Shown here piece by piece: positions 54,127 through 63,573 of a DNA stretch of 64,000 nucleotides. Under the pieces are notes generated by a model. It made no database searches and was not told the DNA's origin. It saw only the letters and a list, made by a program, of their open reading frames with translations. The stretch covers positions 1 to 64,000 of the forward strand of contig NZ_JAKVTV010000004.1 in the NCBI RefSeq assembly GCF_022489035.1. Direction: 5' to 3'. Numbering within the stretch: the stretch's first letter is position 1; every line of letters starts with the position of its first letter. The stretch is from Christiangramia lutea. GTDB taxonomy: Bacteria; Bacteroidota; Bacteroidia; Flavobacteriales; Flavobacteriaceae. The position numbers and the translations under genes are program-made.

Positions 54127-57100
54127 TTATCTACTTAAGTATACTTTTCCTCTCCTTGGCTCGGTGCTTCCATCGTTAAAGTCCAGGTAATAGAAGTATA
54201 CCCCTGCAGGTAATACATTGTCTCCTAAAGAACTTTCACTGCTAAAGCCATCCCAGTCTGGAGTGTTGGCGTTTCCTTTGTATACTGAATCTCCCCATCT
54301 GTTGTAGATTTCAATAGTATAATTAGGATATTCATCTTCAATATTCTCTATGTCGAAGGTGTCATTAATTCCATCACCATTTGGTGAGAAACCTTCAGGG
54401 AACAGAAGTGGGCAATCTGTTATGTTTACAGTTACTGCAAGTCTAACCGAACTTTCACAACCTGTTTCAACATTGAAAAGAGTAGCGTAATACGTTACAC
54501 CATTCTGTAGTGGAGTACCTCCATTTAAAGCGTTGTCTCCATCAGCTGAATCATACCAGGTGATGTTATCAGTTTCGTTAACTGCGTCTGTAAGATTTGC
54601 TACAGTAGCATCATCATATTCACAGAACTCCTGTGTTGAATTAGCTATTGTAGGTGTATCTGCATCATTGATAGTAACGGTAATTTCTGCAGCGGCAGAT
54701 TCACAAGAACCATCATCATTTCTTTGAGTAACGTAGTAAGATCCTGTTTCTAAAGCGTCTTCGGCAGCAACCATCATGGTCAAATCTGCATCCGAATAAA
54801 AAGTCAGGTTAGTGCCTGTCGCAGAAAGGTCGGCTACGGTAGCAGCGTCTGTCGCACAGAATGTAAATGGATTCCCATCTACAGTTGGTGCTCCAGGAGC
54901 ATCTTCAACAGTAATATTGAATGTTGCAGTATCTGCACCACAATCATTGATTTCTGGCACTGTGTAAATAACTTCATAATCTCCAGCTGCAAAATCAGCA
55001 GGATCCATCATTCCGTCTGAGATTACATTACCATCTAGAGTAAACTCTCCATTCGTATCAGCATCTTCAGATAAGAATCCAAATAAATCCTGAACTCCTG
55101 CATCCATACATACATTTAGATCCATGTCCATGCCTGCAAAAGCAGACTCGATAACAGTTACTGTAAATGTAGCAGAGGCTTCTCCTTCAGTACATGGAGA
55201 ATCATCTGTTAAAGTGTAAGTGATCTCGAAAGAACCTTCACCTTCCATAGTCGGGCTGAAGATTCCATCTTCATATCCTTCGAAAGTACCGTTAGGATTT
55301 GCATCTGCAGGTAAGAAAGAGTAGAGGTCTACATCCTCAGCATTTCTACAAATTGGATCTGGATCTGTGATGTCTCCAATTTCAGCTGGAATTGAATCAT
55401 AAATGTTGATTGTTAGTTCAACGCTGTCTGAACAACCACCATTGGAAATAGTATATGTAGTTGTGAATGCTTCCTGATCTGGATTCGTATTATAAGCATC
55501 TATCACATCTTGGATAGTAGGGTTGAATACACCATCTTCTGATACACCATCACTTAAAAGGCTTAAATAATACCTTCTTACAGAGGAATTATTTGGGAAA
55601 AGGTCGCTAACATTCTCTCTACAAACATCACCACTATTATCCTCGCCTGCATCAACTGTATCATCCACAAAAATTGTAAATGTTTCAGAGTCCGTAGTTC
55701 CTGGTGTAACACAATCGGCCGAGTCATCAACGTTGTAAGTTACAGTATAGCCGTCATCATTAGAACCTACACTAGTATCGAACATACCATCAGTAACATT
55801 ATCTCCGCTGAATGTACCTCCAGTCATGGAGTCAGCTCCTAAGAACATAGTTAGGTCAATCATTCCGTCAGAAACACAAACATTCTGATCATCTATAGTT
55901 CCTGCTTCAGCATCCTGAAGGTCGTTTATAGTAATAGCAATATTTATGATCCCATCATCACAAGAAGAAGATGTTGATTCATCTAAATAGCTAAAGTTGA
56001 AAGTCTCAGAGTCTGAATCGGGGTCATCTACAAAATCAAGTAATCTCATTCCTTCAGCCAGGTCATCTGCATCGAAACCTGCTGGGTCTACTGTATCAAC
56101 TCCAGCATCGGTAAGGAGGTCATTAAGGAATATTTGTAGAGCGATTTCATCAGTTAGCAATGTTTCAGCTTCTGTGATACACAGAATTCTTTCTATGTTA
56201 GTTGTTACTGGCGCATCATCAACTGTAATTGTAAAAGTAGTTGAATCTTCTCCAATAACACAAGGTGTGGAATCATCTACGCTATAAGTTATAGTATATG
56301 TGCCTTCACCGATAGATGGATCAAACATATTATCGGTAACTCCTTCTCCTGAAAAAGTACCTCCCATTGAAAAATCTGGATCATTGTTTGGAAGATCTGA
56401 AAGGTCGATCATATCTTCGTCTGAACATACATCAGCTATATCATCAAAACTTCCTGCATTGGCAGGAGCCTCCTCAACAACTCTAACAGTTAAATCAACT
56501 GAATCTTGACAATCAACGGTTCCGATGGTGTAGGTAATAGTGAAATCACCCAGGCCATCTTCGTCATCTTGATAAATATCCACTATATCATCAATAGAAG
56601 GGCTAAATGTTCCATTTGTTGCAACACCATCATCTAATAAATTCAAAAAGTATTTTCTTGTTTCATCTATACTAGGGAAAGTTGCTGGTACATCTGCTAG
56701 GCAAACAATTCCTACATTATCTGATCCTGCATCAGGAGGAGTTGCACATTCATTAACGATTACCGTTACAGTTGCGGAGTCTGTTCCGCATGCATTATCT
56801 ACGCTGTAAGTGAAATCACCAGGTGTATCAGTTGTTGGGTCAAAAGTGCCATCTCCTGGAGACCATGTGCCTCCCATGTCTGGAGTTCCATTCAAGAAAT
56901 CAAAAAGATTAATTGGATCATCACTAGGGCTTAATGTTACCGTACTGTCGTCTCCGGCATCACCATTCCTTACCGAAACTATAAATTCAGTAGAATCATT
57001 GCCAATAGTACAAGGTGCTGAGGTTTCGTCAACCATATAGGTGATAGTATAATCCCCGGCACCAGTGGATGGGTCAAATTCGTTATCTGTTACTCCTGTA

Positions 57101-58332
57101 CCCGTGAAGGTTCCTCCTGCAGTTGCATCAGAATCATTATTTATAAGGGTGGCTAAATCGATAACCGCATCTCCCGTACAAATATCAGTTAGATCGTCAA
57201 AATCTCCAGCATTGGCAGGAGTTTCTTCTATTACGCTAATTGTTAAATCTACAGAATCCTGACATGCACCAGAACCAATAGTATAAGTAGTTGTGAAATC
57301 TCCCAGTCCATCATCATCAGACCCGTAGATATTCACTAATTGAGAAATACTCGGGCTGAATGTACCGCTTCTGGAGACACCAGGTTCAAGTAAGTTTAAT
57401 AGGTAATTTCTAATAGCATCTTCGCTTGGGAAAGTTGTACCAACATCTGGAAAGCAAACGACTCCGGTGTTGTCTTCTCCTGCGTCTGGAGGTCCAACTA
57501 AAGTTACTGTAACAGCAGTTCTATCCTGGCTTTCGCAAGGAGGTAACGATGAATTAGTTCTGTTTACAATCCTAGATGCATAATAGGTCTGGCCATCAAC
57601 AAGAGGTGTTGAAGGGTCTAGAGCTGGATTAGATGTTTCAGTACTATACCATCTGTTTATTCCTTCTGCTTCAAGATCTGAAATAGTAGAATCTTCGCAA
57701 AGTGTTTGATTTGCAGAGGCAGATGGAGCAGTAGCTAAAATTGGATCATATTTTATAGCCAGTCTCGATGAATATTCACAAGATGTAGATGTATCATCCT
57801 GACCAACAAAATAACTACGACCTTCTACAAGAACGTCTGTGTCATCTAATTCTACAGTTCCGAATTCCTGGGATTGATCATATACATTTAGATCATCTGC
57901 AGATCCAGTTGTGCTGATTAGAGCTTTTAATTCTGCTACTGTTGTAACATCATCAGAGCTATATTCGCAAGGCTCGTAAAAGTTTCCAAAGGATGATACT
58001 GGTGGTCCAAGATCATCAACGGTTACAACTACTTCCTCTCTAGATGCACAATCACCAGAATTATTTCCAGCGAAATAAGAGCCATCCTGAAGGATTTCCT
58101 CACTTGGAATAGGAGTTGTAGATGTGGCAGTTCTGTACCAGCTTAATCCATCTCCGTTGGGATTGGCTTGTAGGTCTGAAACTCTGGATAAATAGCAGAA
58201 ATTCTGCGTGTCATCACCAGGGTCTAGTGTGGGGCAATTCTGGGCGTAAGATGCCGACAAATTGCCAACAAATAAAATGAAGGCGAAAAGGAACCAGTTA
58301 AGTCCTTTCCTCCCAAAAGTAAAATTTTGCAT
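54127..58332 (-). CDS. Giant secreted protein with type B T9SS sorting domain
   Basis: A 1401-residue acidic surface or secreted protein. A signal peptide (about 1-30, SYAQ) leads into tandem Ig/adhesin-like modules rich in Asp, Thr and Cys pairs. At least three related modules (about 180 residues each) repeat the pattern DN-G-VC...NLL-DGV...GTFSPSI. The last 90 residues are a gliding-motility-associated C-terminal (CHU_C) domain, with FSPNGDGINDTF and the NRWGDSVYKG strand, the type B T9SS signal. It heads the operon with PorP/SprF and OmpA. Lysine is scarce and acidic residues dominate, which fits marine secreted proteins. Confidence 0.92.
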   Translation of the reverse strand: MQNFTFGRKGLNWFLFAFILFVGNLSASYAQNCPTLDPGDDTQNFCYLSRVSDLQANPNGDGLSWYRTATSTTPIPSEEILQDGSYFAGNNSGDCASREEVVVTVDDLGPPVSSFGNFYEPCEYSSDDVTTVAELKALISTTGSADDLNVYDQSQEFGTVELDDTDVLVEGRSYFVGQDDTSTSCEYSSRLAIKYDPILATAPSASANQTLCEDSTISDLEAEGINRWYSTETSNPALDPSTPLVDGQTYYASRIVNRTNSSLPPCESQDRTAVTVTLVGPPDAGEDNTGVVCFPDVGTTFPSEDAIRNYLLNLLEPGVSRSGTFSPSISQLVNIYGSDDDGLGDFTTTYTIGSGACQDSVDLTISVIEETPANAGDFDDLTDICTGDAVIDLATLINNDSDATAGGTFTGTGVTDNEFDPSTGAGDYTITYMVDETSAPCTIGNDSTEFIVSVRNGDAGDDSTVTLSPSDDPINLFDFLNGTPDMGGTWSPGDGTFDPTTDTPGDFTYSVDNACGTDSATVTVIVNECATPPDAGSDNVGIVCLADVPATFPSIDETRKYFLNLLDDGVATNGTFSPSIDDIVDIYQDDEDGLGDFTITYTIGTVDCQDSVDLTVRVVEEAPANAGSFDDIADVCSDEDMIDLSDLPNNDPDFSMGGTFSGEGVTDNMFDPSIGEGTYTITYSVDDSTPCVIGEDSTTFTITVDDAPVTTNIERILCITEAETLLTDEIALQIFLNDLLTDAGVDTVDPAGFDADDLAEGMRLLDFVDDPDSDSETFNFSYLDESTSSSCDDGIINIAITINDLQDAEAGTIDDQNVCVSDGMIDLTMFLGADSMTGGTFSGDNVTDGMFDTSVGSNDDGYTVTYNVDDSADCVTPGTTDSETFTIFVDDTVDAGEDNSGDVCRENVSDLFPNNSSVRRYYLSLLSDGVSEDGVFNPTIQDVIDAYNTNPDQEAFTTTYTISNGGCSDSVELTINIYDSIPAEIGDITDPDPICRNAEDVDLYSFLPADANPNGTFEGYEDGIFSPTMEGEGSFEITYTLTDDSPCTEGEASATFTVTVIESAFAGMDMDLNVCMDAGVQDLFGFLSEDADTNGEFTLDGNVISDGMMDPADFAAGDYEVIYTVPEINDCGADTATFNITVEDAPGAPTVDGNPFTFCATDAATVADLSATGTNLTFYSDADLTMMVAAEDALETGSYYVTQRNDDGSCESAAAEITVTINDADTPTIANSTQEFCEYDDATVANLTDAVNETDNITWYDSADGDNALNGGTPLQNGVTYYATLFNVETGCESSVRLAVTVNITDCPLLFPEGFSPNGDGINDTFDIENIEDEYPNYTIEIYNRWGDSVYKGNANTPDWDGFSSESSLGDNVLPAGVYFYYLDFNDGSTEPRRGKVYLSR

Positions 58333-58515
58333 AGGCTAGGTGTTAAATTCAAAATTAGTAATCGGTTATAACTCATTAAAAAGTTGCACAAATATTAAAA
58401 TAATTTTTAATATGCGGAGTTAAATTAAGAAACATCTTAACATTATGCCGCTGGACACCTTAAGTTTTCTGACTTACAACAGTTTGGGTCGGTTAAATCT
58501 AAGAAAAAAATAATT

Positions 58516-59394
58516 ATGTTAATAAAATTAAAGGTCTTATTCGTTTGTTTTTGTCTTTTGGCAGGCAATTCAGTTGCTCAAGAACCCCTTGAGAATGGTG
58601 AAATTCTACTCAATAATGGGGAAATTGAGGATGCAAAAAAATTTTTTTTGAAGCTTGAAAATAATGACCAGGCAATTCATTATTTAGGTGATATTGCAAG
58701 TTTTGAAAAGAACTGGGATGAAGCTATATCCTACTATGAAAATTTACTAGAAAAAGATCCAAATAATGCTATGTATAATTTTAAATTGGGAGGTGCACTG
58801 GGTATGAAAGCCTATTACGGTTCCAAATTTCAGGCGGCCATCCTAATTGGAGATGTCAAGAAATATTTAAAAAGAGCTGCAGAACTGGATACATCGCATA
58901 AAGAAGCTCGGCGTGCCCTTGTAGAGTTATACATGCAAATACCAAGTTTTATTGGAGGTAGTAAAACCATTGCAGAGAGCTATGCCTCAGACCTGGATAG
59001 ATTGAATGAAGTAGATGCACTTCTTGCAGATGCATACATTTATAAAATTCAGGAATATAGAGATCTTGCAAAAGCCAAATATGAAGAGGCTATTCGGCTG
59101 GCGGAAAAAAAACCAGAATTGATCAGTCGAAATTATTTAAATTACGAATTGGGAGAAGCTGCCGCTATTTATGAAGTTCAGTTGAAGGCAGGAGAAAGCT
59201 TTCTTAAGAACTATATTGAAAATTACGGCTACAAAGACTTGAAGTCGCCTGCTTGGGCTTATTTGAGACTTGCTCAGATAGAAAGAAGTAAAAAGAACCA
59301 GTCTGAGGCTCTGGCTTTAATTGAAAAGTCCCTGGCTATAGATCCAGATTTTGATAAAGCACTTATTGAAAAACAAAAAATTCAAAGGTTGTAA
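58516..59394 (+). CDS. Secreted TPR-repeat protein
   Basis: A 292-residue protein with a signal peptide (about 1-21, SVAQ) and tetratricopeptide-like helical repeats through the rest, for example NWDEAISYYENLLEKDPNNA and a C-terminal SEALALIEKSLAIDPDF. It probably works as a periplasmic scaffold. It faces away from the T9SS operon (divergent), so a link to that operon is possible but unproven. Confidence 0.85.
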   Translation: MLIKLKVLFVCFCLLAGNSVAQEPLENGEILLNNGEIEDAKKFFLKLENNDQAIHYLGDIASFEKNWDEAISYYENLLEKDPNNAMYNFKLGGALGMKAYYGSKFQAAILIGDVKKYLKRAAELDTSHKEARRALVELYMQIPSFIGGSKTIAESYASDLDRLNEVDALLADAYIYKIQEYRDLAKAKYEEAIRLAEKKPELISRNYLNYELGEAAAIYEVQLKAGESFLKNYIENYGYKDLKSPAWAYLRLAQIERSKKNQSEALALIEKSLAIDPDFDKALIEKQKIQRL

Positions 59395-59419
59395 TCCTGC
59401 AATTGCTTCGAGCAACTAT

Positions 59420-59427
59420 TATATTTG
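59420..59427 (+). promoter_or_regulatory. -7 box of the mpl promoter
   Basis: TATATTTG is an exact TAnnTTTG match, 14 bp before the mpl ATG at 59442. It lies inside the in-frame upstream extension and so supports the 59442 start. Confidence 0.5.
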
Positions 59428-59441
59428 CACAAAATTTACAT

Positions 59442-60794
59442 ATGAGAATTCATTTTATTGCTATTGGAGGAAGTGCCATGCATAGTCTTGCTATAGCTTT
59501 GTCTCAGAAGGGGTATGAAATTACTGGGAGTGATGATGCAATTTTTGAGCCTTCAAAATCTAAATTAAGCGATCATGGAATTCTACCAAAAAGGCTAGGC
59601 TGGAATGAGGAAAATATCAATTCTTCAATTGATGCCGTGATCCTGGGGATGCATGCTAGGCAAGACAACCCTGAACTTTTGAAAGCCCAAGAAATCGGAT
59701 TGAAAATATACTCTTATCCCGAATTTCTTTTCGAGCAATCAAAAAATAAAACTAGGGTTGTAATAGGAGGGTCTCATGGAAAAACCAGTATTACATCTAT
59801 GATTCTTCATGTTATGAATTACCATGATAGGGAAATAGATTATATGGTTGGCGCTGCTCTGGAAGGAATTCCGAATCCTGTTCATTTGACCGAGGATAAT
59901 GATTTTATAGTAATTGAAGGAGACGAATATTTATCTTCACCAATAGATCGAAGGCCTAAATTTCATCTTTACCAACCAAATATTGCCCTTTTAAGCGGTA
60001 TTGCCTGGGATCATATCAACGTTTTTCCGACTTATGAGAATTACGTTGAGCAATTCAGGATTTTTATAGATACAATAGTAAATGGCGGGATACTGGTATA
60101 TAATGAGGAAGATGCGGAGGTGAAAAGACTTGCTGAAGAAACAGAAAATCCAATTAGAAAACATCCTTATCATACACCGGAATACCACACTGAAGGAGAG
60201 GAAACTATTCTTGAAGTTCCTGAGGGAGAGATGCCATTAGAAATTTTTGGAAGACATAATTTGAATAATCTTGCCGGTGCAAAGTGGATCTGTCAGCATA
60301 TGGGGGTAGATGAAGATGATTTCTATGAAGCTATTGCAACTTTTAAAGGTGCCTCTAAAAGGCTGGAAAAGATCGCGGAAAATAATTCAACCATAATTTT
60401 TAAAGATTTTGCCCATAGTCCATCAAAGGTTAAGGCGACTACGGCCGCGGTTAAAGAACAGTATGAAAATAAAAAGTTAATTGCGTGCCTGGAGCTTCAT
60501 ACTTACAGCAGTTTAAATGCAGAATTCTTAAATGAATACAGAGGTAGTCTAGAGAAGGCAGACGAGGCGCTTGTTTTTTATTCACCGGAAGCTGTGGCAA
60601 CCAAAAAATTAGAAAGAGTAACTGCCGAACAGATTAAAGAAGCTTTTCAGGAAAAGGACCTGAAAGTTTTTGTTGAGCCTGAAAGTTTCAAAAGTGAATT
60701 GAAGGATCTTGACCTGGCGAACTCCGTTTTACTTATGATGAGTAGCGGAAATTATGGAGGTCTTCAAGTAGACGAAATAAAGAGGTTGATATAG
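59442..60794 (+). CDS. mpl: UDP-N-acetylmuramate:L-Ala-gamma-D-Glu-meso-DAP ligase (Mpl)
   Basis: Mur-ligase-fold enzyme that recycles murein tripeptide by attaching it to UDP-MurNAc. The trimmed protein is 450 residues. An N-terminal IGGSAM (8-13) opens the Rossmann domain, GGSHGKTS (109-116) is the ATP P-loop, and FGRHNLNNLAGA and DFAHSPSK are later family motifs. The related MurC is a possible mislabel, but the short N-terminal domain and GSAM start favour Mpl. Confidence 0.88.
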   Translation: MRIHFIAIGGSAMHSLAIALSQKGYEITGSDDAIFEPSKSKLSDHGILPKRLGWNEENINSSIDAVILGMHARQDNPELLKAQEIGLKIYSYPEFLFEQSKNKTRVVIGGSHGKTSITSMILHVMNYHDREIDYMVGAALEGIPNPVHLTEDNDFIVIEGDEYLSSPIDRRPKFHLYQPNIALLSGIAWDHINVFPTYENYVEQFRIFIDTIVNGGILVYNEEDAEVKRLAEETENPIRKHPYHTPEYHTEGEETILEVPEGEMPLEIFGRHNLNNLAGAKWICQHMGVDEDDFYEAIATFKGASKRLEKIAENNSTIIFKDFAHSPSKVKATTAAVKEQYENKKLIACLELHTYSSLNAEFLNEYRGSLEKADEALVFYSPEAVATKKLERVTAEQIKEAFQEKDLKVFVEPESFKSELKDLDLANSVLLMMSSGNYGGLQVDEIKRLI

Positions 60795-60854
60795 TTCGCT
60801 GATATTTAATCAATTATTCAGATATTTCAATTCATTGTTTATCTTTAGAGAAGG

Positions 60855-61553
60855 ATGAATAATGAGAATAATAGTCTAAGTATAAAAAAGTGGGCAGAGG
60901 ATGATAGGCCCCGGGAAAAATTATTTCAGAAAGGTAGGGTTAGTTTAAGTGATTCAGAATTACTGGCAATATTGCTTGGTTCAGGGAGCAAGAACGAGAG
61001 TGCAGTAGAACTTGCTAAAAAAATACTTTCCTCAACTGGAAATAATCTGAATGAATTAGGTAAACTGTCTATAGCTCAGTTATGTAAATTCAGAGGTATT
61101 GGCCCGGCGAAAGCGGTGACGGTAATAGCTGCTTTGGAGTTAGGGCGCAGGAGGCGCTATGAAGAGGCTCAGGAAGAGAAAAAGATCACTTCCAGTCTTT
61201 CGGTATTTGAGATCATGCAACCTCTAATTGGCGAGCTGGGACATGAGGAATTCTGGATACTTTATCTAAATAACAGTAATAAAGTGATAGAACGCTACCA
61301 GATAAGTAAGGGCGGAATTACGGGAACCTTGGTGGATGTTCGTATAGTTTTGAGAAAAGCCCTGGAGGTTGGAGCCGTTTCTCTTATTCTTGTACATAAT
61401 CATCCTTCTGGTAATCTGAAAGCCAGTGAAGCAGATAAGCAACTTACCCAAAAATTGAAGACAGCTGCCGAAAGTCTCGATATCAAAGTACTTGACCATA
61501 TTATTGTTACTGAAAAATCATACCTTAGCTTTGCCGATGAGGCTATGCTTTAA
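60855..61553 (+). CDS. radC: RadC-family JAMM protein
   Basis: A 232-residue RadC protein with a helix-hairpin-helix (FRGIGPAKA, about 79-87) and a C-terminal JAMM/MPN metal site (HNHPSGN...D, with His181, His183 and Asp194 as ligands). It was named for repair, but its real role remains uncertain. No mobile-element genes neighbour it, so it looks like the chromosomal copy. Confidence 0.94.
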   Translation: MNNENNSLSIKKWAEDDRPREKLFQKGRVSLSDSELLAILLGSGSKNESAVELAKKILSSTGNNLNELGKLSIAQLCKFRGIGPAKAVTVIAALELGRRRRYEEAQEEKKITSSLSVFEIMQPLIGELGHEEFWILYLNNSNKVIERYQISKGGITGTLVDVRIVLRKALEVGAVSLILVHNHPSGNLKASEADKQLTQKLKTAAESLDIKVLDHIIVTEKSYLSFADEAML

Positions 61554-61565
61554 GACAGTCTTTTA

Positions 61566-62855
61566 ATGTTATTGATATACACCCAAAAAGTCACCCCAAG
61601 GATTATTTATATATTCAAGCATATTTGTACTCATATCCTGGGTATTCCTATCAAGTTCACCTCTAAAATTGAAGAATTTATAGCTCACGATGGAGCAAAA
61701 CTTTCCTATGGTAAACAGGCTTTGGGAAATGAATTTTTTATTCAAAAGGTTGAGTTGCTAATGGAGCAGGGGTTTTCAGAATTGGAAATTAAAGTACAGC
61801 CATGGGATGATACCATTTGTTTTTTTCCTTTGCCAGATGCCAGCGATCTTCCTTTTGATATCTTTGCAGCCTCTTTTTACCTTCTAAGCCGTTACGAAGA
61901 ATATTTGCCACATGTAAAAGATGAAGACGGCAGGTTTCCTGCTTCAGAAAGTCTTGCTCATCAGGAAAGTTTTTTGCATAAACCTGTAGTGGATATCTGG
62001 GCAATAAAGTTCAGGGATATTCTTTTGCAGCGTTTTCCCGATCTCGAATTTGTCAATAGAAAATTCAGGGTTGGAACAATCGTGGCTTCTGAACATACTT
62101 TTATTTTTAAAAATAAAGGCTTCCTGCGTAGTTTCATAGGTTTGTGGGCCGATCTTTTCCAGTTCAATCTCACTAAAGTTATAGATAGGTTGCAGGTATG
62201 GATAAGGATTAAGGACGATCCCCATGATATTTTTGAGGACCTAATTCAAATGATCAAAAAACATAAACTTTATATGGTTTTTATGTTTCAGTTGAGTGAT
62301 TTCTCTATTCACGATCGTAATATAAGCCATAATAGAATTCCACATAGGGCCGTTATTAAGTCGGTGGCAGATTATGCCAAGGTTGGACTTTTAATGGGTT
62401 ATTATGCGATGGATAATATAAAGGTGCTGCGGAAGGAAAAATTAAGGATGGAAGAGATTGTGCACAGTCCTGTTGAGGATGTAATGAACTCCAGGTTTAA
62501 TCTTCGGTTACCAGATCAATATAATAATTTGACAGAGCTGGAGATTAATAATGATCATTCCATGGGGTATCCAGATGCACCAGGTTTCAGGGCAGGAACC
62601 TGTTCGCCTTACCTTTTTTATGATATCAATATGGAAGTAACCACCCCGCTAAAAGTCCACCCTTACGCTTTTAATTCAGATATGGTTGGGACTGTATCGA
62701 AAACAAAGATTAAGGAAGACTTAGCACGACTATTGCAGGAGGTTAAAGAGGTTAAAGGGATATTTCGGGGAGTTTTCAGCAATGGTGATTTCTCCAGATA
62801 TGCCGATCAGGATTTTTATTACTCACTTTTAAAGCAAATTCATGAAGTTGAATAA
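61566..62855 (+). CDS. Degenerate polysaccharide-deacetylase-like protein (DUF7033 type)
   Basis: A 429-residue protein that overlaps the next gene by 14 bp. The N-terminal part (about 1-150) looks like the DUF7033 domain that accompanies polysaccharide deacetylases in Bacteroidetes. The C-terminal part aligns with that deacetylase fold (DPHDIFEDLIQ, ADYAKVG, DDHSMGY-type sequences), but the metal and catalytic motifs are altered: the DxD site reads ASEH (about 176-179) and the HPS site reads LMGY. It may be inactive. This comparison is from memory of the family, not from an alignment. Confidence 0.65.
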   Translation: MLLIYTQKVTPRIIYIFKHICTHILGIPIKFTSKIEEFIAHDGAKLSYGKQALGNEFFIQKVELLMEQGFSELEIKVQPWDDTICFFPLPDASDLPFDIFAASFYLLSRYEEYLPHVKDEDGRFPASESLAHQESFLHKPVVDIWAIKFRDILLQRFPDLEFVNRKFRVGTIVASEHTFIFKNKGFLRSFIGLWADLFQFNLTKVIDRLQVWIRIKDDPHDIFEDLIQMIKKHKLYMVFMFQLSDFSIHDRNISHNRIPHRAVIKSVADYAKVGLLMGYYAMDNIKVLRKEKLRMEEIVHSPVEDVMNSRFNLRLPDQYNNLTELEINNDHSMGYPDAPGFRAGTCSPYLFYDINMEVTTPLKVHPYAFNSDMVGTVSKTKIKEDLARLLQEVKEVKGIFRGVFSNGDFSRYADQDFYYSLLKQIHEVE

Positions 62856-63531
62856 TATAGAACATGTTTTCTTCGATTTAGATCATACTCTTTGGGATTT
62901 CGAGAAGAATTCTGAACTGGCTTTTAAAGAGATTTTCGAGAAGCAGAAAATTGCCATTGAGATCGACGAATTCCTGAAGGTTTATTCTCCTATTAATTTT
63001 CGTTACTGGGAGTTGTATCGCAATAATTCGGTTTCTAAAGAGGCTTTGCGCTACGGCAGGTTGAAGGAAAGTTTTGATTCTCTGAAATTTGAAACTGAAG
63101 ATGCTACCATCAACGAAATTGCACATGAATATATCGAATACCTGCCTAAAAACAATCATTTATTAGAGGGGAGTCTTGAATTGCTGGAGTTATTTAAAAA
63201 TAAATACAGGCTTCATATTATTACAAATGGTTTTGAGGAAGTTCAACATAAAAAGATGAAGAGCTCGGGAATTCATCAATATTTTGAAACTATTACTACT
63301 TCTGAAGAAGCAGGTGTAAAAAAACCACATCCCGGAATTTTTCAGACGGCCATGGATAAAAGCGGGGCAAATATAGACCGGTCTGTAATGATAGGAGATA
63401 ATCTTGAAGCAGATATCATAGGAGCCCATAAATTCGGTTTACAGGTTATTTATCTGAATTCGGAAAATAATGGTGAGCAGAGGCAATTTCCTCAGGTTCA
63501 AAAGTTAAAAGAACTTTTAGATTATTTATAA
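62842..63531 (+). CDS. yjjG: YjjG-type HAD phosphatase
   Basis: A 229-residue HAD hydrolase: FFDLDHTLWDF (Asp12 nucleophile, Asp14 acid/base), the ITNG motif II, KKPHPGIF with the motif III Lys, and IGDNLEADIIGA as motif IV. YjjG-type enzymes are pyrimidine nucleotidases that clean noncanonical nucleotides. Its start overlaps the end of the deacetylase-like gene, so they are co-transcribed. Confidence 0.88.
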   Translation: MKLNNIEHVFFDLDHTLWDFEKNSELAFKEIFEKQKIAIEIDEFLKVYSPINFRYWELYRNNSVSKEALRYGRLKESFDSLKFETEDATINEIAHEYIEYLPKNNHLLEGSLELLELFKNKYRLHIITNGFEEVQHKKMKSSGIHQYFETITTSEEAGVKKPHPGIFQTAMDKSGANIDRSVMIGDNLEADIIGAHKFGLQVIYLNSENNGEQRQFPQVQKLKELLDYL

Positions 63532-63573
63532 ATATAAAGAATAGGTAATTTCGCGCGCAACGAAAGTAAACTG

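Noticed and set aside
55997-57262. Plus-strand Ser/Val-rich ORFs in the type B giant gene
   Set aside because: They are shadows of the Asp/Thr-rich coding frame of the 1401-residue protein on the minus strand.
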